In this document: positions 54,371 to 62,884 of the stretch, piece after piece
How positions within the stretch are numbered: position 1 is the first letter of the stretch
Layout of the letters: every line of letters begins with the position of its first letter
NCBI RefSeq assembly: GCF_040546815.1
Contig: NZ_JBEPOO010000001.1
Coordinates: 1,860,001-1,924,000, forward strand
Length of the DNA: 64,000 bases
Source: Devosia sp. 2618
GTDB taxonomy: Bacteria > Pseudomonadota > Alphaproteobacteria > Rhizobiales > Devosiaceae
Direction of reading: 5' to 3'
The notes under the pieces: model-generated
What the model saw: the letters and a program-made list of their open reading frames with translations, nothing else
Told to the model about the DNA's origin: nothing
The model's database searches: none
Translations under genes and position numbers: made by a program

Positions 54371-54420
54371 TTCTTGCACGTTCTTGCACGTTATTGCGTA
54401 TTTGTGCATATTCTGCAATA
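54371..54420. promoter_or_regulatory. Decamer repeat array between deoR-type gene and MFS gene
   Basis: Five consecutive 10-bp units: TTCTTGCACG twice, then TTATTGCGTA, TTTGTGCATA and TTCTGCAATA. The period equals one helical turn, and TTxTTGCxxx is the shared pattern. Lies 10 bases from the regulator start and about 80 from the MFS start. DeoR-type repressors bind such arrays (inference). Confidence 0.65.
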
Positions 54421-54498
54421 GGACGCCAATAAAGATCCATTCTGCTGGCGGCGCGCCCGGCGCGATATTGCCCAAGTCACCAACCAAGCGAACGAAAA

Positions 54499-55665
54499 AT
54501 GTCTGCTACCAACACTGTCTTGAACGCACATTCCCCGGCCGGGTTTCGCGAGCAATGGGCGACACGGGCCGTCTTCCTCGTGGCGGGGCTCGCCATGGCG
54601 GCTTGGGCGCCGCTGGTGCCGTTCGCCAAAGCGCGCGTCGGCGTTGAAGACGGCGGACTTGGGCTGCTGCTGCTGTGCCTCGGCCTTGGCTCGATCCTTG
54701 CCATGCCAATCACCGGGATTTTGGCCAACCGTTTTGGCTGTCGCGCGGTGATCGTTGGCGGTTCGCTGGCCGTAGCATTGGTGCTACCACTCCTAGCGCT
54801 GGTCGATACCGTCCCCGCTCTTGCGATTACGCTAGCCTTGTTCGGCGCGAGCGTTGGCACGGTGGACGTTGCTGTCAATATCCAGGCGGTGATGGTCGAG
54901 AAGGACAGCGGCCGTAATATGATGTCGGGGTTCCATGGGCTGTTCAGCCTGGGCGGCATTCTGGGCGCAGGTGGACTTAGTCTTCTTATCGGCGCGGGTA
55001 TTTCACCACTATTGGCGACAGTGACGATCAGCGTGATGCTGGTTGTTCTGCTGGTATTCGCATTCTCGGGGCTGCTGCCTTATGGCAATCACGAAGGAGG
55101 CAAGACGCCGCTATTCGTTGTGCCAAAGGGCATCGTCATTTTCATCGGCATCCTGTGCTTCCTAGTATTTCTGGGCGAAGGCGCCATTCTTGACTGGAGC
55201 GCGCTGTTCCTGATCGGCACCCATCTGGTCGATCCATCGCAGGCCGGTTTTGGCTACACGATGTTTGCCATCGCCATGACGGTGGGCCGCCTGACCGGTG
55301 ACTGGATCGTCAAGACTCTTGGCGGCATGATCGTGGTGGTCGGCGGCGGGCTGTTGTCGGCAGCGGGCTTCCTGCTCGCCGTCTACGCGCCCAGCCAGCC
55401 GCTGGCGTTTGCCGGCTTCCTATTGGTGGGCATTGGTGCGTCCAATATCGTGCCGGTGCTGTTTACCGCAGCCGGCAAGCAGACGCGGATGCCGGCCAGC
55501 CTTGCCATCGCCTCGATTACAACGCTGGGTTATGCCGGTATTCTGGCCGGGCCGGCAGCGATCGGGTTTGTCGCGCAGCATTGGAACCTAAGCACGGCTT
55601 TCGTTCTGGTAGCGGCAGGGCTGATCTTTGTGGCAGTGAGTTGGCCGTTTACGGCGCGGCGTTGA
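54499..55665 (+). CDS. MFS transporter (YbjJ-like)
   Basis: A 388-residue major-facilitator protein with 12 predicted spans. The A-loop-like ANRFGCRAVIVGGS and the second-half counterpart TVGRLTGDWIVKTLGG mark the two halves. Resemblance is to YbjJ-type sugar/drug-related carriers. The HGLFSLGGILGAGG segment is typical. Divergent from the DeoR gene, which may control it. The tandem FadR-type genes follow on the same strand after 126 bases. Substrate unknown. Confidence 0.88.
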   Translation: MSATNTVLNAHSPAGFREQWATRAVFLVAGLAMAAWAPLVPFAKARVGVEDGGLGLLLLCLGLGSILAMPITGILANRFGCRAVIVGGSLAVALVLPLLALVDTVPALAITLALFGASVGTVDVAVNIQAVMVEKDSGRNMMSGFHGLFSLGGILGAGGLSLLIGAGISPLLATVTISVMLVVLLVFAFSGLLPYGNHEGGKTPLFVVPKGIVIFIGILCFLVFLGEGAILDWSALFLIGTHLVDPSQAGFGYTMFAIAMTVGRLTGDWIVKTLGGMIVVVGGGLLSAAGFLLAVYAPSQPLAFAGFLLVGIGASNIVPVLFTAAGKQTRMPASLAIASITTLGYAGILAGPAAIGFVAQHWNLSTAFVLVAAGLIFVAVSWPFTARR

Positions 55666-55740
55666 TTTTCCTTGCGGTCGGCTCGGTCTCAGCGACGGGA
55701 TTGGTTGACACTCACGCAGGCGATATGCAGACCTCAGAAC

Positions 55741-55759
55741 GGTCAGTTGCGAACTGTAA
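55741..55759. promoter_or_regulatory. Palindrome before first FadR-type gene
   Basis: CAGTT-GCG-AACTG (55744-55756) is a perfect inverted repeat inside the longer near-palindrome GGTCAGTTGCGAACTGTAAC. It lies 36 bases before the chosen start. A possible GntR operator. Confidence 0.4.
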
Positions 55760-55791
55760 CTGGCCGTTTGGCTTGCAGCGTAGGACATCGA

Positions 55792-56532
55792 TTGGGAACC
55801 GCAGACACAGGTGGCAAGGCGCCGATTGGGACGCGACTGCCTCAGCTTGAATCGACGCGCCTTTATCGCCGCATTGCCGATCTTCTTGAGACCCGCATCG
55901 AGCAAGGGCTGTTTCCCGTCGGCACGTTTTTGCCGGCGGAGCGCGAACTCGCCGAGCAGTTGGGTGTCAGCCGGACGTCGGTGCGCGAGGCGCTTATTGC
56001 GCTTGAGGTCAACGGACGCGTGGTGATCCGGCAGGGTCATGGCGTTCAAGTGCTGGCGACGGCGCAGAGTGTCGAGGACACGACGCCGCCGGATGTCGAT
56101 ATCGGGCCGATACAGGTGCTCGAAGCGCGGCGGCTGATCGAGCCAAGGATTGCCGAGCTGGCGGCAACCAATCACGGACCGCAGAACCTTGAGAACATGC
56201 GGGCCGCCATGGCGTTGCAGGGCAGCGCCTCGACCTGGACGGCGGATGCCTATCGCGAGGGCGACCGCCGGTTTCATGTCGAAATCGCGCGCGCCAGCGG
56301 CAATGCTGCGTTCGAGGTTCTGGTCGCCAAGCTTTGGGAATATCGCACCAAGCCGCTGTTCGAGCGGTTTGAAAACCTGCTGGTCGGTTCGGACCGTATC
56401 GGCAGGACCGTCACCGAACACGAGGCCATCTATGACGCCATTGCCAGCGGCAATTCGGCGGAAGCGGGCAAAGCGATGCGCGGGCATGTCGAGGCGGTGC
56501 TCAGCTCATTCGTCAAAGGCACTCCCGGCTAG
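55792..56532 (+). CDS. FadR/GntR-FCD transcriptional regulator, copy 1
   Basis: A 246-residue FCD-type GntR regulator. Winged helix: LYRRIADLLETRIEQGLFPV, then GTFLPAERELAEQLGVSRTS and VREALIALEVNGRVVIRQGH. The FCD domain has metal-ligand positions EGDRRFHVEIARASGN, EHEAIYDAI and AMRGHVEAV. The winged-helix parts of copies 1 and 2 agree at about 54 of 65 positions. Start TTG 55792 has AGGA 6 bases upstream; the frame continues to 55672 but without similarity. Adjacent to the fucose-type cluster and a good candidate to regulate it. Confidence 0.85.
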   Translation: MGTADTGGKAPIGTRLPQLESTRLYRRIADLLETRIEQGLFPVGTFLPAERELAEQLGVSRTSVREALIALEVNGRVVIRQGHGVQVLATAQSVEDTTPPDVDIGPIQVLEARRLIEPRIAELAATNHGPQNLENMRAAMALQGSASTWTADAYREGDRRFHVEIARASGNAAFEVLVAKLWEYRTKPLFERFENLLVGSDRIGRTVTEHEAIYDAIASGNSAEAGKAMRGHVEAVLSSFVKGTPG

Positions 56533-56662
56533 AATCGAAAGCCCCTGCCTGATTTGCGGGGTAAGGCAACTGCGCGTCCAAACTGGCTAGACCATTGGGC
56601 CATTTGCCTTATAGATTGTTGGCAACACGTTCGAGTTGTCGCCATCGCAGGTTCGCGCATCC

Positions 56663-57388
56663 ATGCCTCCCCCCGACAAAAGCGCTGCGCGCCTTCCCTC
56701 CCTTGAACCGCTGCGCCTATACCGGCAAATCGCGGCGCTGTTGATGGAGCGGATGGAACAGGGGCTGTTTCCGGTCGGCACGTTTTTGCCAGCTGAGCGG
56801 ACGTTGGCGGATCAGTTGGGGGTGAGCCGCACCTCGGTGCGCGAGGCGATGATTGCGCTGGAGGTGGCGGGCAAGGTTTCTATCCGGCAGGGTCACGGCG
56901 TTCAGGTCTTGCCGCAGATGCAGGCTCTCGGCGTGTCGGCTCAGGATGATGTGGGGCCCATTCAGGCGATGGAAGCGAGGCGGGTGATCGAGCCGCGCAT
57001 TGCCGCGAAGGCCGCCACCAATCGTAGTGACATCCATCTCGAAGCCATGCGGCTCGCGATGGCGCTGCAGGCGGAAGGGCAATCTACCAAGGAGCCGAAA
57101 TATCGGCAGGGCGACCGTGGGTTTCACCTCGAAATTGCCCGCGCCAGTGGCAATCCAGCCTATGAAATCATGGTGACGACGCTGTGGGACTATCGCCACA
57201 ACGCCCTGTTTGAACGCTTTGAGAGCCTGTTGCTAAAGCCTGAGCGCATTGCCAATACGCAGGCGGAACATGCGGAAATCTATCAGGCCATCGCTGATGG
57301 CGACAGCAATGGTGCTGCCAAGGCAATGCAGCGACACATTGATGCGGTGTTGGCGGCCTTCGTCGCAGGCAAGTCGGAAATCGGGTAA
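56663..57388 (+). CDS. FadR/GntR-FCD transcriptional regulator, copy 2
   Basis: A 241-residue paralogue of the gene just upstream, with the same domain order. Winged helix: LYRQIAALLMERMEQGLFPV and VREAMIALEVAGKVSIRQGH. FCD ligands appear in QGDRGFHLEIARASGN, AEHAEIYQAI and AMQRHIDAV. The start at ATG 56663 is chosen; the frame to TTG 56636 adds nine residues. It is convergent with the SDR gene of the fucose-type cluster. Copies 1 and 2 probably arose by tandem duplication. Confidence 0.88.
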   Translation: MPPPDKSAARLPSLEPLRLYRQIAALLMERMEQGLFPVGTFLPAERTLADQLGVSRTSVREAMIALEVAGKVSIRQGHGVQVLPQMQALGVSAQDDVGPIQAMEARRVIEPRIAAKAATNRSDIHLEAMRLAMALQAEGQSTKEPKYRQGDRGFHLEIARASGNPAYEIMVTTLWDYRHNALFERFESLLLKPERIANTQAEHAEIYQAIADGDSNGAAKAMQRHIDAVLAAFVAGKSEIG

Positions 57389-57403
57389 CCGAACGGCGAC
57401 GGA

Positions 57404-58135
57404 TCAGGCCGTCCAGCCACCGTCGATGATCTGGACCTGGCCGGTCGTGTAGGTTGCACCGGCCAGATAAACCGCGAGGTCGGCGACCTCGTCAGGACGC
57501 GCGATACGTCCGATCGGCTGTCGCGCGATGAAGGCTTTCTTCGCCGCTTCGAAGTCGCCGGTGGCGTGCCAGCGCTCATGGAGGCTTGGGCTTTCGACCG
57601 TGCCGGGGCAGATGGCGTTGACGCGAATATTCTGCGTCACATAGTCGGCGGCAACCGACTTGGTGAGGCCGACGACAGCGGCCTTGGAGATGGAATAGGC
57701 GGCGCGGTTCGGCACGCCTTTGACCGAGCTGGCGACTGTGGCCATATTGATGATGGCGCCATCCTGGCGCTCGATCATCTGCGGCAGCACGGCTTGGATG
57801 GTGCGGATCTGGGCGCGGACATTGAGGTCCAGCGCGAAATCGAGGTCCTTGTCGCTCATCTCGAGAATGGTGCCGGAATGGACCACACCGGCGCAGTTGA
57901 ACAGTACGTCGATCCGGCCGATCTCGGCGACAGCAGCCTTGACCGCATCGTCCGATAGCACATCGAGCAGACGGGTAGTGACGCCCGCCGTGCCATCGAG
58001 TTCAGCGAGCTTGGCCGCATTGACGTCAGTCGCGATCACCTTGGCGCCGGCCTTGACGAAGGCTTCCACGGAAGCGCGGCCAATGCCCTGTGCGGCAGCG
58101 GTGATGAGAACGATTTTGCCGGTGAGGTCAGCCAT
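57404..58135 (-). CDS. SDR, 2-keto-3-deoxy-L-fuconate dehydrogenase-like
   Basis: A 243-residue classical SDR. It has ITAAAQGIGRASVEAF for NAD binding, VLFNCAGVVHSGTIL, INMATVASSVKGVPNRAAYS followed by ISKAAVVGLTKSVAADYV (Tyr-x-x-x-Lys), and CPGTVESPSLHER. These segments resemble the Xanthomonas 2-keto-3-deoxy-L-fuconate dehydrogenase and its relative DHRS6. The Arg in SPSLHERW fits carboxylate binding (inference). The gene is the last of the leftward cluster, 13 bases after the ABC ATPase gene, which supports a role in deoxysugar oxidation. Confidence 0.82.
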   Translation of the reverse strand: MADLTGKIVLITAAAQGIGRASVEAFVKAGAKVIATDVNAAKLAELDGTAGVTTRLLDVLSDDAVKAAVAEIGRIDVLFNCAGVVHSGTILEMSDKDLDFALDLNVRAQIRTIQAVLPQMIERQDGAIINMATVASSVKGVPNRAAYSISKAAVVGLTKSVAADYVTQNIRVNAICPGTVESPSLHERWHATGDFEAAKKAFIARQPIGRIARPDEVADLAVYLAGATYTTGQVQIIDGGWTA

Positions 58136-58148
58136 TGGAGCTCCAGTT

Positions 58149-59654
58149 TCAGGCGATTGGCGTGGTGTGAATGGCCGACATGATGCGGCGGCTCATCGAG
58201 TCATAGTTTCGGTCATTGGCGATTTCACCCTGAATGGCGAAGTCATGCATGACCAGCAAGCGATCTGCGATGGCTATCATCTCGGGCATGTCGCTCGATA
58301 TTAGCAAAATGGACATGCCATCGTCGGCCAGGCCGTTGATGATCTCGTGGATATAGGCCTTCGCCTTGACGTCCACGCCGACAGTGGGCTCATCGATGAT
58401 GAGGATATCCACGTCGGCAGCGAGCCATTTAGCGAAGGACACCTTCTGCTGATTGCCACCTGAGAGGTTGCCGACGAGTTGGGACACGCTGGGGGTACGG
58501 ACGGCCAGCTTTTCGGCGAGCGGAATGGCGATGGCGTCCTCGGAAGCCTTTCGCAGCAAGCCGAGGCCGTTGGCCAATCGGTCCCAGACGGTGCTGGAAA
58601 TGTTGCGCGAGATGGACTGGCTGAGAATGACGCCCTCGTGCTTCCGATCTTCGCTGACATAGCCCAGCCGCAGCCGTTTGATGGCGTCCTTGACCGAGCG
58701 GGCTTGTTTGGCTTCGCCGTCAATGAGCAGTTCGCCGCTGCGGATGCGGCCCAGCCCGAGCAATGCGCGGGCCAGTTCGGTGCGGCCAGCGCCGACCAGA
58801 CCATAGAGGCCGAGGATTTCGCCGCGATGCAGAGAGAAGTTGATGTTCTCATGGCCGAAGGAGGTGGCGAGGGACTTCGCTTGCAGCCTTGGCGTGCCCG
58901 TATCGGCGACGCCCTTGCGGCGTAGCGCTGGCGTTTCGGCGCGGCCGATCATGGCTTCGATCAGCGCACTGCGGCTCATCTGGGCGATGGGAGCGCCGGC
59001 CAATGCGGTCTGACCATCGCGCAGGACGGTGATCCGGTCGCAAAGGGCGAGTACTTCTTCAAGCTTGTGGCTGACGAAGAGGATTGCCGTGCCGTTGTCG
59101 CGCAGCTGGCGGACCAAGCGAAACAGCGTTTCGGACTCACCGTCGGTCAGCGAAGCCGTGGGCTCGTCGAGCAACAGGACCTTGGATTCGCGGTTGAGCG
59201 CCTTGGCGATTTCGACCATCTGCATCTGCGCAACGCTGAGGCGGCTGACGCTCATGGCGGGATCGAGATCGAGGCCGACCTTGGCCAGCAGCAGTTTTGC
59301 CTGCTGATTGGCGCGGGCGAAGTCCACGAAACCATTCTTGGTCGGCAGGCGCTCAAGCAGGATGTTTTCGGCGATCGAGAAATGCGGGATCAGGTTGCGT
59401 TCCTGATGGACCACCGCGATGCCCAGGGCGATGGCGTCCTGCGGCGAGGTCAGCGACAGCGCGCGGCCATCGAGGGTGATGGTGCCCTCATCGGCGGTGT
59501 GAACGCCGGTGATGACCTTGATCAGGGTCGACTTCCCTGCCCCGTTCTCGCCCATCAGGGCGTGGATTTCACCGGCATTGAGGCTGAGCGAGGCGTTGTT
59601 GAGCGCGCGAACGCCGGGGAAGGATTTGACGATGTTTTCGAGGACCAGCGTCAT
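58149..59654 (-). CDS. Sugar ABC importer, two-domain ATPase (RbsA/MglA type)
   Basis: A 501-residue fused ATPase. Domain 1: Walker A GENGAGKST (35-43), signature LSVAQ typical of this group, Walker B LLLDEP. Domain 2: degenerate Walker A GLVGAGRTE, signature NLSGGNQQKVSFAKWL, Walker B LIIDEPTVGVDVKAK. It couples to the permeases by ATGA overlap at 59651. The permease beside it carries a stop codon (see the next entry), so this importer may not work as built unless permease 1 alone suffices. Confidence 0.92.
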   Translation of the reverse strand: MTLVLENIVKSFPGVRALNNASLSLNAGEIHALMGENGAGKSTLIKVITGVHTADEGTITLDGRALSLTSPQDAIALGIAVVHQERNLIPHFSIAENILLERLPTKNGFVDFARANQQAKLLLAKVGLDLDPAMSVSRLSVAQMQMVEIAKALNRESKVLLLDEPTASLTDGESETLFRLVRQLRDNGTAILFVSHKLEEVLALCDRITVLRDGQTALAGAPIAQMSRSALIEAMIGRAETPALRRKGVADTGTPRLQAKSLATSFGHENINFSLHRGEILGLYGLVGAGRTELARALLGLGRIRSGELLIDGEAKQARSVKDAIKRLRLGYVSEDRKHEGVILSQSISRNISSTVWDRLANGLGLLRKASEDAIAIPLAEKLAVRTPSVSQLVGNLSGGNQQKVSFAKWLAADVDILIIDEPTVGVDVKAKAYIHEIINGLADDGMSILLISSDMPEMIAIADRLLVMHDFAIQGEIANDRNYDSMSRRIMSAIHTTPIA

Positions 59655-60610
59655 CGTGCATTCTCCATCCCGGCGGCCCGCGCTCGGTTGATCCACACGG
59701 CGATCAGAATGAGAGCGCCGAGCAGGAAAGTGACCCAATAGGGATCGACGGCCAGCATGATCATGGCGTTCTGGATCAGGCCTATCAGCAGGATGGCGAT
59801 AACGGTGCCAGTGATCGACACCGAGCCGCCAGACAGGCTGGCGCCACCGATGATCGGCGCGGCAAACGAGATGATGAGCCAGTCAGCGCCAATGGTTGGC
59901 TGCGCGGATCCCAGTTGCGCGACTGCCATCAAACCGGCTGCGGCGGCGATCAGACCGGAGATGGTGTGCGCCATGATCATGGTGCGGGGCACGGAGATGC
60001 CGGAGAGTTATGCGGCGTGTCGATTGCCACCGACGGCGAGCAATTGACGGCCTTTGACGGCGCGGTTGAGGAAGATGGCCAGCGCGATGGTGACGAGGAT
60101 CGGCACGATGGCCAGCGCCGGGAACGGGCCGAGACGGCCGTTGCCGAAAGCCACGAAGTCGGCGGGCAGATTGTAGAACGGCACGGCCTTGGTGATGCCA
60201 AGATTGATACCGGTAAAGGCCGATGCAGTCGCCAGCGTGACGACGAAGCCATTGAGGCCGGTGCGCACGGTCAGCCAGCCATTGATGAAGCCAGCGAGAC
60301 CACCCGCAGCCAAAGCGATGGCAAGTGCGGGGATGGTTGGCACGCCCCAGGCGTCCATCAGGCCACCGGCGATCACGGCGACGAGCCCCCCAAGCGCGCC
60401 GACTGAGAGGTTCATCTGGCCGACGCCGAGCATGACCATCTGACTGAGCGCCGCGAGCAGGACCACACAGATGCTGCGCAGCAGGACGAAGATGTTGAAC
60501 TCGCTGAGGAAGGCCGGATTGGCGATGGCCAGCGCCACACCACCGACGATTACGCCAGCCAGAATGCCCGACCATTGCTGGCCGAAAAGGATGGAAGCGG
60601 TGCGTTTCAT
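59651..60610 (-). pseudogene. Sugar ABC importer permease 2, interrupted by an in-frame stop
   Basis: One continuous frame of 319 codons in the RbsC family, broken by TAA at 60008-60010 (codon 201). Before it: NRHAA; after it: LSGISVPRTMIMAHTISGLI. The sister permease has RAAEMSGIPVSRVIVTVHVL at the same place, so the expected residue is Tyr or similar and one base change (TAC or TAT to TAA) explains it. There is no frameshift, and the remaining frame is intact to an ATGA overlap with the ATPase. Membrane segments on both sides look normal. Recent loss, readthrough or a sequencing error are all possible. Confidence 0.9.
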
Positions 60611-61614
60611 GCTTGCCTCGTCTGCTGCTTGGCCACGAGCGAGGCGCGATAGCGTTCGAGCAGGATGGCCGCCAGAAGGAACAGGCCAAGGAAGAGCTGC
60701 AGCCAGAAATTGGCGAACTGCAGGATCAGGAGGCCACTGCGAATAGTGGAGACGAGCAGCGCACCGAGGATGGTGCCGATGACCGAGACGACGCCGCCCG
60801 CTAGGGATGTGCCGCCAATGACGGGAGCAAGGAATGACGGCAGCAGCCAGTCATCACCGGCGACAGCGGGCATGGCCGCGCCGAGGCGTGCTGTCAGCAT
60901 GATCGCGGCTGCGGCTGCCAGAACGCCCGACAGGACATGCACCGTGACGATGACCCGCGACACCGGAATGCCGGACATTTCGGCGGCGCGGGCATTGGCG
61001 CCGACGGCGAGGATTTGTCGCCCGAGAGCGCTGTGGGCAAAGAGGATGTAGAGCAGCACGCCGATGCCGAGCGCGACCACCGCGAGCACCGGCACGGGCC
61101 CGATGGCGGCCCTGCCAAATGCGCCGAGTTCTGGCGGCAGGCCGTTCAGCGGCAGGCCCTTGCTGAGGATCAGCATGCCGCCCGAGAACAGGCTGGCGCT
61201 GGCCAGCGTCACCACAAAGCTGTTCACGCCTGTCTTGGTGATGGCCATGCCGTTGAGCCAGCCGAGGAAGCCACCGAAGAACAGTGTTCCGGCCACGGCG
61301 ACCGGAATGGGCAGTCCCATGATTTGCAGCAGATAGCCAACCACCATCACCGAGCAGACGCCGATAGCGCCCACCGAGAGGTTCATGCCGCCCGTCGCCA
61401 GTACCACCATCTGGGCGAAACCGACCACGATGTCGACCGCGACCGAACGGCCGAGCGAGTTGAGATTGAAGGTCGACAGAAAACCGGGGGACAGGTTGGA
61501 AAAGACAATCCACAGCACAACCAGCAACACGAACAGGCCGAACTGAGCGGAACTGTTGGTGAGCAGGCTCGCTATCGACATCGTTCCCTGACGGGACGGA
61601 GCGCTTACTTGCAT
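60607..61614 (-). CDS. Sugar ABC importer permease 1
   Basis: A 335-residue RbsC-type permease with about ten spans. FAQMVVLATGGMNLSVGAIG, GVNSFVVTLASASLFSGGML and VIGGTSLAGGVVSVIGTILG are family marks. Its stop overlaps the start of permease 2 by ATGA, so the two permeases were made as a coupled pair. It is complete, unlike its partner. Lies 88 bases after the binding-protein gene. ATG 61614 is the first ATG; ATG 61581 is possible. Confidence 0.92.
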   Translation of the reverse strand: MQVSAPSRQGTMSIASLLTNSSAQFGLFVLLVVLWIVFSNLSPGFLSTFNLNSLGRSVAVDIVVGFAQMVVLATGGMNLSVGAIGVCSVMVVGYLLQIMGLPIPVAVAGTLFFGGFLGWLNGMAITKTGVNSFVVTLASASLFSGGMLILSKGLPLNGLPPELGAFGRAAIGPVPVLAVVALGIGVLLYILFAHSALGRQILAVGANARAAEMSGIPVSRVIVTVHVLSGVLAAAAAIMLTARLGAAMPAVAGDDWLLPSFLAPVIGGTSLAGGVVSVIGTILGALLVSTIRSGLLILQFANFWLQLFLGLFLLAAILLERYRASLVAKQQTRQA

Positions 61615-61702
61615 TGGGGCAACCTCTAAGGGCGAGGCGATGATCTCAACCTCGCCGCCATGCGAAAGCGGACGCCGGCAATGCGGCGCCCGCCTGGGTC
61701 AT

Positions 61703-62755
61703 TCACTTGCAGGAGAGGAACGTGTCCTTGAAGGTCTTCTGCATGTCATAGGTCAGGACCTTGAGGTCTTCGGGGTAGCTGTCGACATTGTCCTTGGTGA
61801 CCACGACGGTACCGGAATCCACGAAGTGGGCGGTCTGTGGCGTAGCGATCCAAGGGGCGGTGTCGAGGGTGGTGCAGCCGCTGGCCAACTGGTCCAGTGC
61901 ATAGGCGCCGATATAGGCCTGACCGAAGGGGTTCTGCGCGATAGTACCGGCAACGAAGCCGTCGCGGATGCCATCGCGAACGATCTTGTCATCGTCGATG
62001 CCGACCATCTTGATACGCTTGTCACCGAGGTTTTTCAGCGCGGTCGCCGTGACCACCGAGGAAATGTAGGCGGTGGCGATGATGCCGTCGATCTTGTCCT
62101 TCTGGGCTGCCAGGAGCGCATTGACCTTCTGGTCGCCCTGCTCCTGATTGTCGGTATCGCCGACGGTCTGCAGCAGAGTGACGGCGCCATTGGTTTCGTC
62201 GACGGCCTTCTGCACGGCCTGCTGGCGCAGGGTGGTGTTGGGGTCGACCAGAAGACCGGCGATGTGGACGATATTGCCCTTGCCGCCCATGGCTTCGATC
62301 AGGGCCTTGGTGCCGACATAGGCAGCCTGCGATACGTCGGTCGAGAAGCAGAACGACGCGTCGGTTGGGTCCTGTGCACAGCCACCGATCGCGATTGATG
62401 GGATGCCAGCGCCCTTGAGTTCTGCCAGCGTCGAGTTGATACCGACGGCGTCACCGGGGAAAATACCGAAGGCATTGGTGCCCTGTGCGGCAAGGCTTTC
62501 GAGCAATTGGGTCTGGGCTTCGAGCTTCCATTCGGACGGCACCTGGTAGTCGACGGCAGCGATCGAGAAATCCTTGATGGCGGCGGCAATGCCGGGTTCC
62601 CAGCCAACGAAATATGGGTGCGGACCACCGGGGACCAGGGCAATGCGGTTGTCCGATGCCTGTAGCCCCATTGGGGCCAGGACCATCGAAATAGCGAGTG
62701 CGACGCTCGTGGCGCGACGGACGTTTGACGCTCTGTTGTTGTTTGCGGTTTTCAT
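61703..62755 (-). CDS. Periplasmic sugar-binding protein of the fucose-type importer
   Basis: A 350-residue type I binding protein. Signal peptide: MKTANNNRASNVRRATSVAL then a hydrophobic run, ending near GLQASDN. The mature part shows IALVPGGPHPYFVGWEPGIA, LVDPNTTLRQQAVQKAVDE and KMVGIDDDKIVRDGI. Cys pairs (GGCAQDPTDASFC and the SGC ... LSCK end) may form disulfides. GAGGAGGG lies 6 bases before ATG 62755; GTG 62761 is also in frame. Ligand is unproven, with L-fucose or a related deoxysugar favoured by neighbours. Confidence 0.9.
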   Translation of the reverse strand: MKTANNNRASNVRRATSVALAISMVLAPMGLQASDNRIALVPGGPHPYFVGWEPGIAAAIKDFSIAAVDYQVPSEWKLEAQTQLLESLAAQGTNAFGIFPGDAVGINSTLAELKGAGIPSIAIGGCAQDPTDASFCFSTDVSQAAYVGTKALIEAMGGKGNIVHIAGLLVDPNTTLRQQAVQKAVDETNGAVTLLQTVGDTDNQEQGDQKVNALLAAQKDKIDGIIATAYISSVVTATALKNLGDKRIKMVGIDDDKIVRDGIRDGFVAGTIAQNPFGQAYIGAYALDQLASGCTTLDTAPWIATPQTAHFVDSGTVVVTKDNVDSYPEDLKVLTYDMQKTFKDTFLSCK

Positions 62756-62813
62756 TTTCACCCTCCTCGTGAAAGCCGGCAGCGTGGCCGGCGTGTGGTT
62801 TACATTATCGAAA

Positions 62814-62838
62814 TTGGATCAATAGTCCAGTGGTCCAG
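62814..62838 (-). promoter_or_regulatory. Repeats upstream of the importer genes, candidate operator
   Basis: TTG-GAT-CAA at 62814-62822 is followed by a direct repeat GTCCAG at 62825 and 62833. The site lies 59-83 bases before the binding-protein start, in the 129-bp gap after the amidohydrolase gene. It could serve the FadR-type regulators nearby; resemblance to their upstream sites is weak. Confidence 0.3.
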
Positions 62839-62884
62839 CCAGTTAGTTTGCGGCCTCTTTTCGAGCGCCTGGCGCGCTCATAGG

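Noticed and set aside
59651..60610. Two separate short permease genes
   Set aside because: Both halves lie in the same frame and align end to end with the sister permease, so one interrupted gene is the better reading.
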